DNA of 64,000 bases from Symbiodinium natans (Eukaryota > Sar > Dinophyceae > Suessiales > Symbiodiniaceae). Position 1 is the first letter of the stretch, and each line of letters begins with the position of its first letter. Under the pieces are notes generated by a model, which was given only the letters and a program-made list of their open reading frames with translations, did not search any database and was not told the DNA's origin. The translations under genes and the position numbers were made by a program. The stretch is taken from the NCBI GenBank assembly GCA_905221605.1, contig CAJNDS010002260.1:135001-199000 (forward strand), in the 5' to 3' direction. This document shows positions 1 through 12,814 of the stretch, in pieces.

Positions 1-104
1 TCCGGAGCAGTGCCAGGCATTCAAGATAGTTAACAAGGGGGACATGACAACTTGAGGCAGGCGTTCACGGGCATCCGTACACCCAAGCTGCTTCTCTAGC
101 TCAG

Positions 105-2327
105 GCCCGCGGTTCGAGGTGGCGCCGACGCCGACATGGAGAGTACGGTCACTACGGTTACAGCTACAGCTACGGCCCTCGCGCAACGACAGCACTTCCC
201 ACGTCGACGTCAACGACAACAACCACATTGCTCATCGACGTTGCGACTGTTCAGGTCGTTTCTGGGTCTGCCTGAGGATCAAATTTTCCAGTGTCCACAG
301 TGTGTCGAAACTGCGTGCATCGAGTGTAGCTATACCAACTATGCGAAGTTGATTTTTCGACACGGCACCTTTAGGTATTGCCAGTCAATGGCAGCATTGG
401 CCCGAGCAATGGAGACTTCTCTCTGCTCTCGTCCGGGTCAGCACAGACATTTGATTTTCCGCCCTTTGTACCCATTGCATCTGCCTGCTTTGCAACCTCC
501 ACTCCTGTAACGTTTGGCAGCGTTCAGACAAGTGAAATCCGGGAACCCTCCGGCCTGGCGGCCAGCCGGGTCAATCCAGGAGTTTACTGGGTCAGTGACA
601 GCAGTTCGGCTACGAAGCTCTATGCCATCAAGCGGAATGGCGAGTACGTGGCCAGAGTCTCTCTCGGTTCTGTGCCTCCCTTGGCGGATATCGCCGCGGG
701 CCCAGGCGGGGAGGCTACAGAGGGACAGCCCTAACCGACTTTTTAGGGTTTAGGGTTTAGGGTTTAGAGTTTAGGGATGTTTAGGGTTTATGCCCCGCCA
801 AAAACAGATAGTAAGAATTAGTAAGAATGCAACTCACATAAACAATGAGGCGACTTTTCACTTGGCACGTTCCTTACGCCGTTTTCGGTTCTATTGGGAG
901 TACCCTAGACCCTAAATCCAAAACCCTAAACCTTAAGCCAAAACCCAGAGGTTTTATCGTTGGGAGATTGGGTTCTCCCCCCCAAAAAGGCCCGGAGCCG
1001 GGCGCCCATTACCTCTACCTGGCCGACATTGAGGACAAATACCGAAACAGAGGTACTCTCACGCAGATCTACCGCATCAAGGTGTGGGGTTTTGGGAGCT
1101 TTCAGGTTGATTGGGCTGACGTGTTGAGGGACGCAGAGTATCGTGGTTTCGGGATAGCCCTAAACCCTAAACCCTGAACCCTACACCCTACACCCTAAAG
1201 CCTAGAGCTTTAAACCCGAAGCCTAAAGCCTAAAGCCTAAGCCCTAAACCCTGTGAAATTTAGTTTTGAGGGTCTGACTGCAGGAGCCGGTCATTCCAGA
1301 AGGGTGGGACCCGAACAACGACATTCAGGTTGGAAGCTTCGGGCCTCGGGAAGGGTTTCTTCTTTTGGCAAAAGCAGGTTGGGTTTGGGGTTTAGGGTTT
1401 AGGGTTTAGGGTTAGGGGTTTAGGTTTTGGGTTTTTGGGTTTAGGGTGGAAGCTTCGGGGGCTCTTGGTGGCATTTCTTGGTAGCCCAGTGGTACCCTTT
1501 TCCCTTTTCTTGGTTCAAGGTTCCCTGCTGTTATGGCTGGGCTACCAAGTTTTTCTTCTAGAAGATTTTTTGGAACTCTTCGGTTCGGTGGGGCGAAGCT
1601 CGGAGGTAGTTTGGGGGTTTAGGGTTTAGGGTTTGGGGTTTAGGGTTTAGGGTTTCACAGGGTTTTCTGCTTTGCTTGGGGACCCCGCAGTTGGGGAAAC
1701 TCCTTCCCTCAGGTGAGCGGCGGAAATACCTTCATTGTCAGGTTCTCGGACCTACGACGCGACTCTGAGGCAATCTTTGTTGACCAGCGCAGCAGCGGCC
1801 GGGTGTACATGCTGACCAAAGGGGACGGTGGCAGGATGGGCCAGTATGAGGTAAATTGGCGCGGAGGTGAGCTCTTCTATGTGGACGTGCCTGAAATTGC
1901 CGATGCTTTGTTCTGGCAACCGACTCCCTTCAATGTGCATCTCACACCGTGGGTGACTGGCGCAGACATGACGCCTCAAGGAGATGCCATTATTGTCCGG
2001 AGCGATTCGCAAATCATGAGCTTTTCCGTTTTTAGAGATGGGCCCGTGGAAGATGCCATGGCGGAAGGGCCGTGCTACATCGAAAGTCCGCCCGAGAGAG
2101 AGGGAGCAGGCGTCGCCTTTGCGGCAGACGGCAGCAGCTACCTGACCGTGTCTCCGGGCGACTTCCCGCCTGTGTGGTGGTTTGCCATTCCGTCTGCCTC
2201 TACCTCTTCTCTCCTCCTCCAAGGCGGCGGGAGATCGTGGTTGGCAGCCGATGAGCGCATTCCACCTTCTCCTGGCTATGCATTGGCCGTGGAGCTGCTC
2301 AGCAATGAGACGCTGGACCTGACTTAA
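105..2327 (+). CDS. Beta-propeller-like extracellular protein, 5' exons (partial gene)
   Basis: Reconstructed exons are 105-254, 375-705, 990-1081, 1284-1328 and 1713 to between about 2173 and 2327; the phases of the first five agree (0, 1, 0, 0). Exon 1 opens after an AG acceptor at 103-104, so the true start lies off the left edge. It encodes a Tyr/Gly stretch (GHYGYSYSYGPR) and a Thr-rich stretch. The later exons join into a continuous SdiA-regulated/NHL-like propeller: EPSGLAAS, YWVSDSSSATKLYAI, DIAAGP, HYLYLADIEDK, IYRIKEPVIPEG, TFIVRFSDLRRDSEAIFVD, YMLTKGDGG and VTGADMTPQGDAIIVRS. Intron 706-989 uses a GC donor, the other three GT; the three longest are filled largely with TTTAGGG-type repeats. 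The end of exon 5 is unclear. It either reads to a stop at 2325-2327 or splices near 2173 (phase 2) to the exon at 3337, which would fuse the propeller to the Thr-rich/lamin-tail part. Function unknown; secretion or surface location is inferred from the domain types. Confidence 0.7.
740..800 (+). repeat. TTTAGGG heptamer array inside intron
   Basis: Several degenerate TTTAGGG units lie in the 284-nt intron 706-989 of the propeller gene. Similar arrays fill parts of the following introns at about 1155-1255, 1385-1445 and 1612-1660. Confidence 0.85.
1477..1549. mobile_element. MITE-like palindromic element, family with CTTGGTAGCCCAG ends
   Basis: A 73-bp element bounded by CTTGGTAGCCCAG and its exact inverse CTGGGCTACCAAG. 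It lies within the intron 1329-1712 of the propeller gene. A second copy with one mismatch in the left end is at 39887-39970. It has no coding capacity; mobility is inferred from having two copies with the same ends and different interiors. Confidence 0.5.
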
Positions 2328-2457
2328 TGTTGGACTGACTTTAGTATAAGCAGGGTCTATAATCACAAGTTTCGAAAATTTATCTTGCGAACCGAGTTTG
2401 TTCAGGGTACCCGCTATTATCACAAGTTTTCTCTGGGCGTTTTTTTTGTTTAAGGGT

Positions 2458-2766
2458 TTGTGTTTTGGGTTAAGGGCTTACGCAGTAAGGCTTGAGGCCC
2501 TGCGGGTCTTGGGCTCCAGGAATCTCAAAAAGCCAGAGCGCGGAGAATCCAGAGATCTAAGCCCGGCCAGTTCCATGTAAGCCTTATGGAAATTCATTGC
2601 GAAACGAGGCCCCAAACAAATTTTGTGATGGGTAGCCCACGGGCCGGTCAGGCTGTCTCTAGTAATTAAGTTTGTCTGGCTACCCTCTATAATACCAAGC
2701 TTGTGTTTAGGGTTAAGGGCTTACGCAGTAAGGCTTGAGGCCCTGAGGGCCTTGGGCTCCAGGAAT
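2458..2766. repeat. Pair of ~65-bp direct repeats
   Basis: The segment beginning TTAAGGGCTTACGCAGTAAGG occurs near 2468 and again near 2710, and both copies continue into a GAGGCCCTG...TTGGGCTCCAGGAAT stretch. Another fragment of the unit (GGCTTGAGG-CCTGAGGG) follows near 2778. No coding signal is seen in 2330-3330; a short palindrome of C/G runs around AAATTTGTTT lies at 2808-2885. Confidence 0.6.
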
Positions 2767-3336
2767 GTTAGAGGTCCCAAAGGCTTGAGGACCTGAGGGC
2801 GGTCCCCCCCCCCAAATTTGTTTGGGGGGGTCACCGCGCCATGCGTTTATAGAGGGTCCAAATTTGTTTGGGAGGGGGGGGGGGGCCATTCTGAAGGCAG
2901 TGCAACATTACACTGACCATTAACCCCGCAACCACAAAGGGCTGCGTAATGGACAGTCGTTTGACAAATGCAAAGAATCCCACGCGACCGAGTATCCCTG
3001 GAGTGCCCACCCCCAGAGAGGCCCGCACAGAATCCCGCGAAGAAGCCCACAAAGAAGCTCGCAGAGTGGCCCGAGCCCGCCGAGAGATCCCGTGAGCGCT
3101 TTAAGAGAGAGACGCGCCGAGTAATTATCTTTGGAGTACCCACCTCCAGACAGAAGCCACAAGAGTGCCGCCAGTATCCCTGGAGTGCCAAATTCACAGA
3201 ATTTTCTCGGTGAGTGACGGATCCGTAGTTACCTGTCCGAAGTCCAGATTGACTCCCACGCGGGGGGTTGCTGTAAGGGTGCAGATGGTCGAAGTAAATA
3301 TTTTGAGCTTAAGCTATGTTTTGCTGTCCGCCTCAG

Positions 3337-4707
3337 GACAGGGCAGGAGAGCTTGAGAACATGGTACGCGGCCTTCCTCGGTGTCAACGAGAGCTTTGTT
3401 TCGGTGACGCTGCCAAGCACAGCGTCATTGTGGCAAGCAGGCGCCATCCGTCGCTCCATCCATCCCAGCCTACTGCAGACTCTGCAGGCCAACCAGTCTG
3501 ACGGCAATCGGACCAACCAAACCTTTGTGGCTGTTGGCTTCGAGGTTCGAGCCGAAGGAACGGAGAGCTTCAATCCGGTTTCCTTCCAGCTCGAAGACCC
3601 CGGTGTGCAAGGGAAGTTGGTCCGTCAGATTGTTCCAGCTTTGGGCGAGTTTTTCCCAGGCCTTGGTGAGCTCATTGTGGGGCCAGCCTTCATCGGTTCG
3701 ACCGGCAGTTCAGTACTGGCAAGCAACGCCAGCACCACCACCGCCGCCACCACAGCTGCCACCAGCACCATGCCGACCACCACCGCCGCAATGACCACCG
3801 CCGGCACCACCACCACCACCACCACCACCACCACCACCACCACCACCACCACCACCACCACCACCACCACCACCACCACCACCACCACCACCACCACCAC
3901 CGCCACCACAGCCACCACAGCCACCACAGCCACCACAGCCACCACAGCCACCACAGCCACCACAGCCACCACAGCCACCACAGCCACCACAGCCACCACC
4001 ACCACTACAGCCCCCACCACCACTACAGCACCCGCCACCACCACAGCCCCCGCCACCACCGCAGCCCCCACCACCACCACCGCCACTACCACACCCCTGT
4101 GTCCTAATCCGTCAGATCCATCAACCTGGATCAACGAGTTTCACTACCAGGATCAAGGTTTCGATTCCCGGCAAGGGGTCGAGATCGCCGGACCAGCCGG
4201 GTTGGACGTAACAGGAGTGTCAATTAGTCATAGTGGGGTAACATTTTGACTTTTCAAGGGTACTTAAAACTCAATGAGGATTAGAAATTTCACTTTAAAT
4301 GCCTCTCCCAACCATGATCGAGGTCCATTGTCCTTTACGACGCCGTTGGGGGCGTCCAGTACAATGCCTTCACTTTCTCGGGGCCGCTGACAAACGCGTT
4401 TCAAGGCTACGGCTTCTTGGCAATTCAAAACATTGCCGACTTTCGGGAAGCCGGCGGTATAGCGCTGGTGGCGGCGGATGCCACTTCTGTCCTTCAGTTC
4501 CTCTGCTATGGGGGCGCGTTCACTGCAACGGATGGACCGGCAGCCAGCCAGACGTGTGTGGATGTTGGTGTGACCGAGCCTCCTGGCGGCTCTGAACAAA
4601 ACTCATGCCAGCTGAGAGGCTCAGGAAAATGCTACTCAGACTTTGCCTGGCAATGTCAAATTCCTCAAACATGGGCTGCGAGAAACAATGCGCAGAACTT
4701 TCTGTGA
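3337..4707 (+). CDS. Thr-rich mucin-like region plus lamin-tail-like domain, 3' exons
   Basis: Two exons: 3337-4218 and 4323-4707. They join at a canonical GT-AG intron (4219-4322) that restores one reading frame (phase 2). The first exon has about 115 residues of unassigned sequence (TWYAAFLGVNESFVSVTLP, then FVAVGFEVRAEG), possibly SEA-like. It is followed by a long Thr/Ala tract from ACC/GCC codon repeats (about 3735-4095), a likely heavily O-glycosylated stalk. It then gives INEFHYQDQGFDSRQGVEIAG. Across the splice comes SIVLYDAVGGVQYNAF, GYGFLAIQNIADF, GIALVAADATSVLQFLCYGG, FTATDGPAASQTCVDVGVTE and a TGA at 4705. This matches the extracellular lamin-tail-like (LTD) pattern that starts INEFHYDN and ends near a YADFTW-type strand. 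It may be the 3' part of the propeller gene upstream (the phase would fit a donor at 2173) or a separate gene whose 5' exons I do not see. Confidence 0.65.
3735..4095 (+). repeat. (ACC)n / (ACCACAGCC)n coding microsatellite
   Basis: A near-perfect ACC run at about 3806-3900 is followed by roughly a dozen CCACAGCCA-type 9-mers. In frame it encodes poly-Thr then Thr-Thr-Ala repeats. The length is a multiple of three throughout, consistent with selection on the reading frame. Confidence 0.9.
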
Positions 4708-4861
4708 CCAAAGTCAGGAGGTGCACAAATGGCACCATCTCACGCTTCGACTTGTGAGAGATGTTGTGTACAGGCTTTGCAGGGGCCCGGCCATGAGAGG
4801 CCGAAACCCGAAACCCTAAACCCTGAACCCTAAACCTTATACCCTCTAAACCCTATATTCC

Positions 4862-5345
4862 TTGGGGCGATGTTCCCCTCCAGATTTTTCAAATGCACGC
4901 AATTCCGCCAAGTGCTGGCCAAGGAGTCAGCGGTCAAGAGGGTGTGGAGAGTGGCCAGGGCCTCTAACGCGGTTTCCAAGGCTTCCGCATGCAAACCTGC
5001 AACGGGTAGTTCTTTCTAAGTTTTTTTGCATATGCCGGCACAATTTTGGGTGCGATGACCCGTCCAGCGTTGACATGCACGCAACTATGTCGAGTAATTT
5101 TCGTGACCCAAGCTGGCCAAGGAGTCAGCTGTCAAGACACTGCCAGGGTTGGAGAGCACCAGAGCTTCTAACGATGTCTCCAAGGCTTCAGCACGCAGAC
5201 CTGCGATGGCAGTTCTTTCTAAGTGCTGGTGTACATGCTAATCCTGGGTGCGATGACCCATCTAGTGTTGACATGCACGCAAGTATGTCGAGTAAGACTC
5301 GTGACTCAAGCTGCTGGCCGAGGAGTCAGCTGTGAAGACGTTGCT
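4862..5345. repeat. Tandem repeat, three ~200-bp units
   Basis: The marker GGCCAAGGAGTCAG recurs near 4916, 5115 and (as GGCCGAGGAGTCAG) 5316. The neighbouring motifs TGCGATGACCC and GTTGACATGCACGCAA recur at the same spacing. Units have diverged by substitutions and small indels. No convincing coding potential. Confidence 0.75.
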
Positions 5346-8260
5346 GCCAAGTTTGATGAACAAATCGAGCAGATGTCTTTAGGAGTTATCATAACCGAAT
5401 ATCAAGCAAAAGATCTCAAGAACCGGCTCTATAGGTTCATATAGGTTGTGTCCATCATACTCGCTTGACAAAGTACAAAAATGAAATCCGCCCAGAGTTA
5501 CACACGAGCTAAGTCGCAAGCAATGACCCCATCATTTCTTTTCGGCAGGCATAGCTCGAATAGCAGAAAGCCATTGCTTGCCGGAAGCTGCAATTCTGTG
5601 CCCCGCCATCTTTCAGCTCTGCAGGCACCTTTTTGTGTGCTTAAGGAAGCATGGGAGCGGGGTTCAAAGAACACTCTTAGGTTTTTTCAGCTCTGTTGGC
5701 ATCTTTAGATGCTAAGAAAAAGGTTGAGCGCCGGAATCGATTTTGAAACACGTTCTGGATCATCTTCTTCATCTTGACCGAAATGAACGTTGGAAGTGGG
5801 AAGAAGATCATTGCAGACTTTAGGCTCTAGACCTTCCAGCTTTGAAAATGTCCGGCGCTACTAGCCATTTGCAAAGACGCCCCGGCGGGAAGGGGGAAGA
5901 ATCGGCCAGCTTGACTGAAACATGACGTCCTGGTCCCATGTGTGAAAAGGAAAAGCCCAGCAACACGCCAAGTGCTCTCTTCCAGCAGCGCCGAGCGAAC
6001 AAGGTGCCAGCAGAACTGACATATCTAGAATGTGCTGAAAACCCACGCCGACGCTCGTTTTGTTGAAGAAAACTGTCAGATTAATCGCGAAAATGGCTAC
6101 CGCAAAACAAGCTACCATACCACCCGTGCAAGTCTGCAGGCACACACCTTGTCGCACAGCGGTTCTGTCATGGCTGCTTTTCCATCGAAAGACCTACGCC
6201 TTCTACGAACTCTACTCAAAGCTTGGATGCCTTCCGTGACCAGCCGTCAGGGTCTAAGGCACGTGTTGCTATGTCGAGTCAGTCGACCCACCAAAAAGCC
6301 TTTTCAGAGGGATGGTGCCGTCCACACCATCATACGAAAGGGACGGCCGGAGCATAATCTTGCCAGCAGTCCGTGCCAGACTCACAAACAGCATTGATCA
6401 GAGTAAAGGAGCAGGACCGACGCGGTCCTAGTGGCCTTTTATACCCGCAAGTCGTCTACTAGTCAGTCAAAAAACAGTGGTCACGACACCTGTGGATCCC
6501 ACCCATTCCATGGTTCTGACAACGAAATTCATTGTACATCCCAATCAGAGCCCACGCAAACTACTTTGCGGACCCCCGAACCCCAGTGCGTGTCATGAAA
6601 TACGTGCGCAAGAAGGCATGTCAGGACTCGCAGTACTTATTGCAGTGGTTGAAAATTCTGAAATTGTGCTGGTTTGAAATTAAGATGAAAAGGAAAAACC
6701 GCAATGCAAAACAAACATATCTGAATATTAGGAGTAAACTAACAGGTTCAAAAGAGATTTCCGGGAACTTGAAAACAATCCATCTTGTGCCGCTAACCTA
6801 AGGAGGTACGCGAATTTTACTGTTTAAATGACTGAGATTCACCAGGTAGCTACACAAGTTCGGTTTTTTTCAACCCCCATGTCTGTTTCACATGCGCCTC
6901 GGTGCTTAAGAACTGCTTCAGGGCCTGTCGCACTACACTTTGCCGATAGATCCCCCAATGGCTGGACAACAGCGGTTTAGCATCACTGCTTGACCTGGAC
7001 ACCGCCTACAGCAAGTTTGGTGTAGGCTTCAGAACCGGTCAGCGGCACATTGGCATTGCTAGCTTCTTTGCTTCGGCCACAGTCGCACGGAAAATATACC
7101 TACCTCCTCATGATGCTGCTACCCGGGGAGTGATAGCTGGTGTGGTTTTGTTTTGTCTTTCCCCAGAAGCCCAGCTGTGACGTTTTCTACACGTGGTGGT
7201 CAAATACCATATCAGAGAATGAAGCGTTTTCGAAACATTGCATGCGTTGAGAGTGCCTTGTAGTCATGCCGACTTTCGCAAATGGGTTGCGAGAGGGCCA
7301 GGGGCCGCCGGACTAACGCAATATCATCGTCGGAACCTTGTGGATTGCCACAGAACTGTGTCGCTCGAATATGTTCGTGGCAAACACTAAGAGCTAACAA
7401 GGATCATGGCGTATCATGGTCACAAAGAGTGGGCCTACGGGGAAAGATGTGGCACCAAAGAAGAACATCAATGCTTCCAGCTGGAAGGGCCTTCATTCAT
7501 GCTCGGCGCGGAACTGAGTTCCCTTCCGCTTTGCGAAACGAGTATGAAAATTTTGGACGTGTCCCTCACCACGAATCCTTTGTTTGTTTTCACATTTTTT
7601 TCGGGGCTTGCGTGCCAGCGTCCAATGTTTATGCGTTGATTTCAATGCAGCTTTGTCCGCTCAAGCATGACGCACGAACTACTCTTCTTACAGCTTAGTT
7701 TGTGTCTGCCACCTACATATATAGGCCCATACGCATTTACAGTTATACAAATACACATACATATACACATACTGTACATATGTAGAGATGGAGAAATTGC
7801 ACCTTCATAGGACTGGGAGTTGCGCTTGACAGTACTTGACGGTTGTCGCACATGCCGCGATCACGCAGCCCGCGCGAAGACCGCAGGCGGGGTCTCCTTA
7901 GGTCTGGGAGTGTTGTGCAGAAGGCCGGGAGGATGTGGATGGGTTTGGCCAAGTGGTGCTTGCGCGTGTGCGGTGGCCAAGGACGCGACCGCAAAGACGG
8001 CCGCGCCTGCCGAGAAACTACGCGCTGCAGTCGCCCCAGGAGTGTTGTACATTCAGGTCTTGTCAGAGTCTTCGTCCCCCGAGGCTGTGCAGAGCCATTG
8101 GCCGGCCGCTGCCGCAGGCAACATGTTTTTTCTTTCAATGGTGCGGCAAGGGCGGAAGGGGATGAGGGGCACTCTTCAAGTCTTTGTCCTTCTCAAGTCA
8201 CGAGTAAGCCCGCTACAAAGCCCGCTGTGTAGTTGGGTGCAGCGTGCGGCATGAGTTGTA
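5346..8260. other. Stretch without a recognisable gene
   Basis: I find only short unsupported open frames on both strands here, with no heptamer arrays. A short AT/CA-rich microsatellite (ACATATA/ACACATAC) lies at 7715-7785. The 7800-8260 part is GC-richer, with overlapping open frames in several phases; one on the - strand (7861-8052) has a signal-peptide-like Ala-rich segment but no recognisable family. Confidence 0.5.
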
Positions 8261-8594
8261 AGGAATGTAGAGACAGGAAACCCAAACCGTTGGCACACTC
8301 TGGAACAGAAGCCTGCAGCTACCTTCCCGGATTCCCTGCCATCGCAGCCGACATAGCCGCTAGCATGCGTGAGGCCAAAGATCGCGTCAAAACGGCCTGT
8401 TGGCCTGTTGGTGACCTGCTTCGGCCCCCGCTACCTTCCCGCCTGTTTGCTTGAAGGTACATGGTCTCTGCGAGGGCGGTTGGGCGGGAGCAAAGACTTC
8501 ACGGGCGCCGACCCTGGGTGTGTGAGTTTCGGTTTCGAAAGCCCCAAGCCCTAAGCCCCAAAACCCGAAATCCTTAAACCCTAAACCCGAAACC

Positions 8595-8691
8595 CCCTGG
8601 GCTGAGGATGTGCATGACTTCAAAGCCACCTCAGGCCCCGACCTCGGAACCTCACACGGAATGCCTGAAACCTCCGCTGCTTTAGATGCGT
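8595..8691 (+). CDS. Candidate internal exon, unknown protein
   Basis: An open frame reading PWAEDVHDFKATSGPD...MPETSAALDA, hydrophilic and protein-like, sits between two heptamer blocks (8545-8590 and 8700-8760). This is the same exon/array alternation seen in the better resolved genes. No family recognised; splice partners not identified. Confidence 0.3.
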
Positions 8692-9015
8692 TTCATTTTG
8701 GGGTTTCGGGTTTCGGGTTTATTGGTTTCTGGTTTAGAGCGGATTGGGGCTTCGGGTTCAGGGGTTGGTTTCGGCTGCCAGAGTTTCAAGAGGCTCAGAG
8801 AGATCAAGCTTCCCCCAAACGCCATGAGCCCCAAGCCATCCAGAACTCTGAAAACCCTAAACCCTAATTAATCCCCAAGCCCTAAAGCCTAAAGCCCTAA
8901 ACCCTACCCACAGGCCCAGCGCCATTGGTTGAGCCATGTCTCCCGAAGCCCCACGTGGCCCTCCCTGAGCCAGCGCGGCCGGAGGCCGGAACAGTTGGAT
9001 GTTTTCCCAAGACGT

Positions 9016-9520
<505 letters not shown>

Positions 9521-9809
9521 TTCATGCTTTGGGTTTGGGTTTCGACTTTGTTAGCGTTTAGGGCTTAGGGCTTTACGGTGCTTGGCTGGCTCATGCAGAC
9601 CCTAAGGCTTACAAGCAGATCTTCCGTTCATACCACCGTACCTCAACCGCCGTATCGGCAAAACCCTTGCTGGCCTCCGGCGAAACTTCCGCTCTGCAGC
9701 TGGCATAAGGCAATCGAAAAGATGCGCCTGGCGCTGGTCTACGTTGTCCTGGCCCCCTTGGTGTCTTGAGGTCCTTCGGCCTGGTTAGTTTAGGGGCCTG
9801 GTTGGTTAC

Positions 9810-9902
9810 TTCCAAAAATACGGGTATCCCCCCCTTTTGTACCCCAAATAGAATAGAATCCCCTTAAAGGGACCCCCAAAAAGGGCACCCCTATTTTCGG
9901 AA
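9810..9902. mobile_element. MITE-like palindrome, family with TTCCGAAAATAGGGG ends
   Basis: The left end TTCCAAAAATACGGGTA and right end CACCCCTATTTTCGGAA are inverted copies around a short centre. A lone right end of the same family follows at about 9998-10030. Other copies are at 39698-39786, 42148-42251 and 42638-42750. Confidence 0.5.
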
Positions 9903-10139
9903 ACCCTAAACCCTAAGCCCAAACCCCAAACCCGAAACCCTGAACCCTAAACCCTAAACCCTGAACCCAACCCTAAACCCTAAACCCTAAACCCCACCCA
10001 CAAAAAGGGTACCCCTATTTTCGGAAGCCCCCATTTAAACTAGCATGAGTATTGTGGGGTAAAGCGGACCGAAATCGGGGCATTAAGGGTTTAGGGTTTA
10101 GGGTGTAGGGTTTCGGGTTTAGGGTTTCGGGTTTCGCCA

Positions 10140-10440
10140 CCCGCACTGCGCGCACACAAGCACCCTTTGAGCACAAATGTGAAGCCAGTATGAAGCCAGC
10201 CAGCAGTCTGTTGCGGCTGCATGAGGCGTGTCGGAGCATGTGAGAGTCCGCTGTGATTTCAGTGTTAGGAGCGATGTTGGGTGGTTTGTTGCTGACTCTT
10301 GGAAGTAGCATGATCGTGCTCCGGCCGTAAGCATCTGTTAATGACGCAGACCTTCGCATGAAGGGGACCCCTCCAGGGTCCGCAACCTTTTCGGGGCGCG
10401 CTCCTACCAGCGTGTCCACTCCCGGAGACCTCGACTTAAC
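10140..10440 (-). CDS. Candidate exon, unknown protein
   Basis: A 300-nt open frame between heptamer blocks reads (- strand) through RPEKVADPGGVPFMRRSAS, LTDAYGRSTIMLLPRVSNKP and ITADSHMLRHASCSRNRL. Composition is protein-like, but no domain is recognised and splice sites are not assigned. Confidence 0.3.
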
Positions 10441-11281
10441 CCTGCGGAGGGTTTCGGGTTTAGGGTTTAGGGTTCAGGGTGACACGAGAGAGAGAGATTT
10501 GCACACTCGGAGCATCTCACGTGGAGTTGCGCGAGAAATTGCGCTCAAGAAGTAAGTCCCAATGTGTTCAGCACCGAATGCATGATGCCGTCGTACTGAG
10601 CATTCCTATCAGTAGAATGAGTATTGTGGGTAGCTTACACTAACACGATATGGGGAGGGTAAAGACTTGAAAACATTGGTAGTTCTGGGGTGCACCGGGG
10701 TCGAAGGACGGGATCCGAAGCCCAACGCAAAGCTCACCCCATCAAGTCTCACTTAACCTAAACCCTAAAACCCCTGAACCCTAAAACCAATAACCCCTAA
10801 ACCCTAAACCCTAAAACCCCTGAACCCCTTAACCCTTAACCCTAAAACCTACAACCCTAAAACCTTAACCCTAAACCGTTGAAACCCCGACCATTATCAC
10901 ACGGGCTCGGAGACTGCAACCCTGAACCATCAACCCCGGAGGCAATCGATGAACAGGGTTGGGTTTTAAGGTTCAGGTTTTAGGGGTTAAGGTTAAGGGT
11001 TAAAGGGTTTAGGGCCTTGTGCTGTTCATCACAGGGTTCGGGCTTCAGTGTAGACTCGGCTGTCAAAAAAGCCCCACCCTCCCCAAACCCGATATGTGTC
11101 CAGTTCTCTAGAAACAGGTCCCTTCTTGGGTACCCCGTCTTCTACAGCTCCTTTTATGTGGCGTACCCAAAGATGGGACCCTCATTTGGGAAGCCCCTAA
11201 ACCCTACACCCAAAACCCTAAACCCTAAATCCCAAATCCCTAAAACCTAAATCCCAAATCCCTAAACCCCAAACCCTAATT

Positions 11282-11374
11282 TTGTCCAGTCGGTTGAAAG
11301 AACCTTGAACTCATCGGCCGTCACGCCGTGCTTGCTCTCGCGAGCGGCCTTTTGGTGGAACTGAATTTGAGCTG
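11282..11374 (-). CDS. Candidate internal exon, unknown protein
   Basis: The frame TAQIQFHQKAARESKHG-VTADEFKVLSTDWTK is helical and charged, unlike the flanking repeats, and is bounded on both sides by TTTAGGG-type blocks. No family assigned. Confidence 0.35.
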
Positions 11375-12085
11375 TCGAACCTTTTTTGGGGGGTTTAGGG
11401 TTTAGGGTTTCGGGTTTCGGGTTTCGGGTTTAGGGTTTAGGGTTTAGGGTTTAGGGTTTAGGGTTTAGGGAGTTTGGGCTGTTGAGCCTGAGGCCCCAAG
11501 CCCGTTTTCTACCAGAACTCTACAGTATGACGTGCCTAAACCCTTTGTTGCTATGGGCTTCGCACTCTACCCGATTCTAAGGAGGTGATCGACACCAACG
11601 CCTGTCCCGTGCCCCTAAGCCCTAAAAAACACCCACAGAGATGTCCCCTGAACCCTTCTGCATCACCCTAAACCCTATATAAGCAAACCCTAAACCCGCA
11701 ACACCCTGAAGACGGGTTTGTGGAAGTGGCAAGCTTTCGGTTCGGCTTTCTTGGTTGCTGGCCGCCAGTTGGTTTAAGACATGCATGCGGGGAGGATTCT
11801 GCATACATGCACGTATCAAGAGACGTATGCCTTTTTGTGTGGGCTTTGAACTCCCCCTACTGGGACGAAGCACTGCCCCAGGGCACGCGGGCTCCTACAA
11901 GGAGTTGCCACGCCAAGCTGACCAGCCATGCCGGGCAACAACGCCAGGCGTTCAAAATTTGTTATCCCAAAACCGAAACCCTAAACCCTAAACCCTAAAC
12001 CCCTTTCAGCACACAGAGTTTGCCAAAGCAAAATGCTCCTCATCGCTGATTTTCCCAAGGCTAACAATGAAATCCACCAACGGTA

Positions 12086-12225
12086 CTTGGAGGTTCAGGG
12101 TACTTAGTAACTCAAGTATAACTGAACGTACAACCCAATTATAACCCCATTAGGGTACTTAAGGGGCTTGCAGGTGGGTGAGAACTACGCCTTTAATTGG
12201 GGTATAAGCACCCTAAACCTCCAAG
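12086..12225. mobile_element. MITE-like element, CTTGGAGGTTCA family, with TA duplication
   Basis: The 140-bp element starts CTTGGAGGTTCAGGG and ends CCCTAAACCTCCAAG (inverted). It is flanked by TA on both sides (12084-12085 and 12226-12227), as expected for a Tc1/mariner-type target duplication. Related copies are at 14544-14654, 25315-25453 and from 45222. Confidence 0.6.
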
Positions 12226-12814
12226 TATGTCATGAAACAACACTCCATCAACTCCTCTCGCTCCATACACTACTTCAGGTGCTTTGTCTGCTTCTTTGGT
12301 CGAAACCCTGAACCCTACACGCTAAGCCCTAAACCATAACCGGCACGACCCCAACTTGGCCCTGCAAACATATAAGATGCCTTGGCATGCACCCAGGTAT
12401 TCAGGGTTTCGCGGGCAGACAATGCTACCAGGCTGCTTGTGCCAAGATGTTGGCAAAAAGCCCAATGATCCGATCGCTGTGGTCCTGGGTTGTGGAGAAA
12501 GTCCGGGGATGGGTGACGGGGAAGGGGGGAGAGGGGGGTTGTTTTGACATCGTGGTCGCTCTTCGGAGGCACCCTCAACCCGAAAACCCTAAAACCTTGA
12601 AGTCTCATCCGAAAGGAGTCGCTAGGGGGGGGGGCTTAAAGTTTCGGGTCTGCGCCCTTTTCAAATCCCCCTTACTTCCACAGCCTATCCGTATATAGAC
12701 ACTCCATAAACCGCTCGCCCTAAACCATAGACCTCAAGACCCGACAGCAACTCGTTAATGGCTCAGGGTCGTCGACCGGGATGCCAAGGACAGTCCTCGG
12801 AGGCCGCGATAGGT

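Noticed and set aside
3625-4134. 169-codon - strand frame of poly-Val/Ala.
   Set aside because: It is antisense to the ACC repeat of a well-supported + strand exon.
7861-8052. - strand ORF with an Ala-rich signal-peptide-like segment.
   Set aside because: No downstream domain, no splice partners, and competing open frames of similar length on the + strand.
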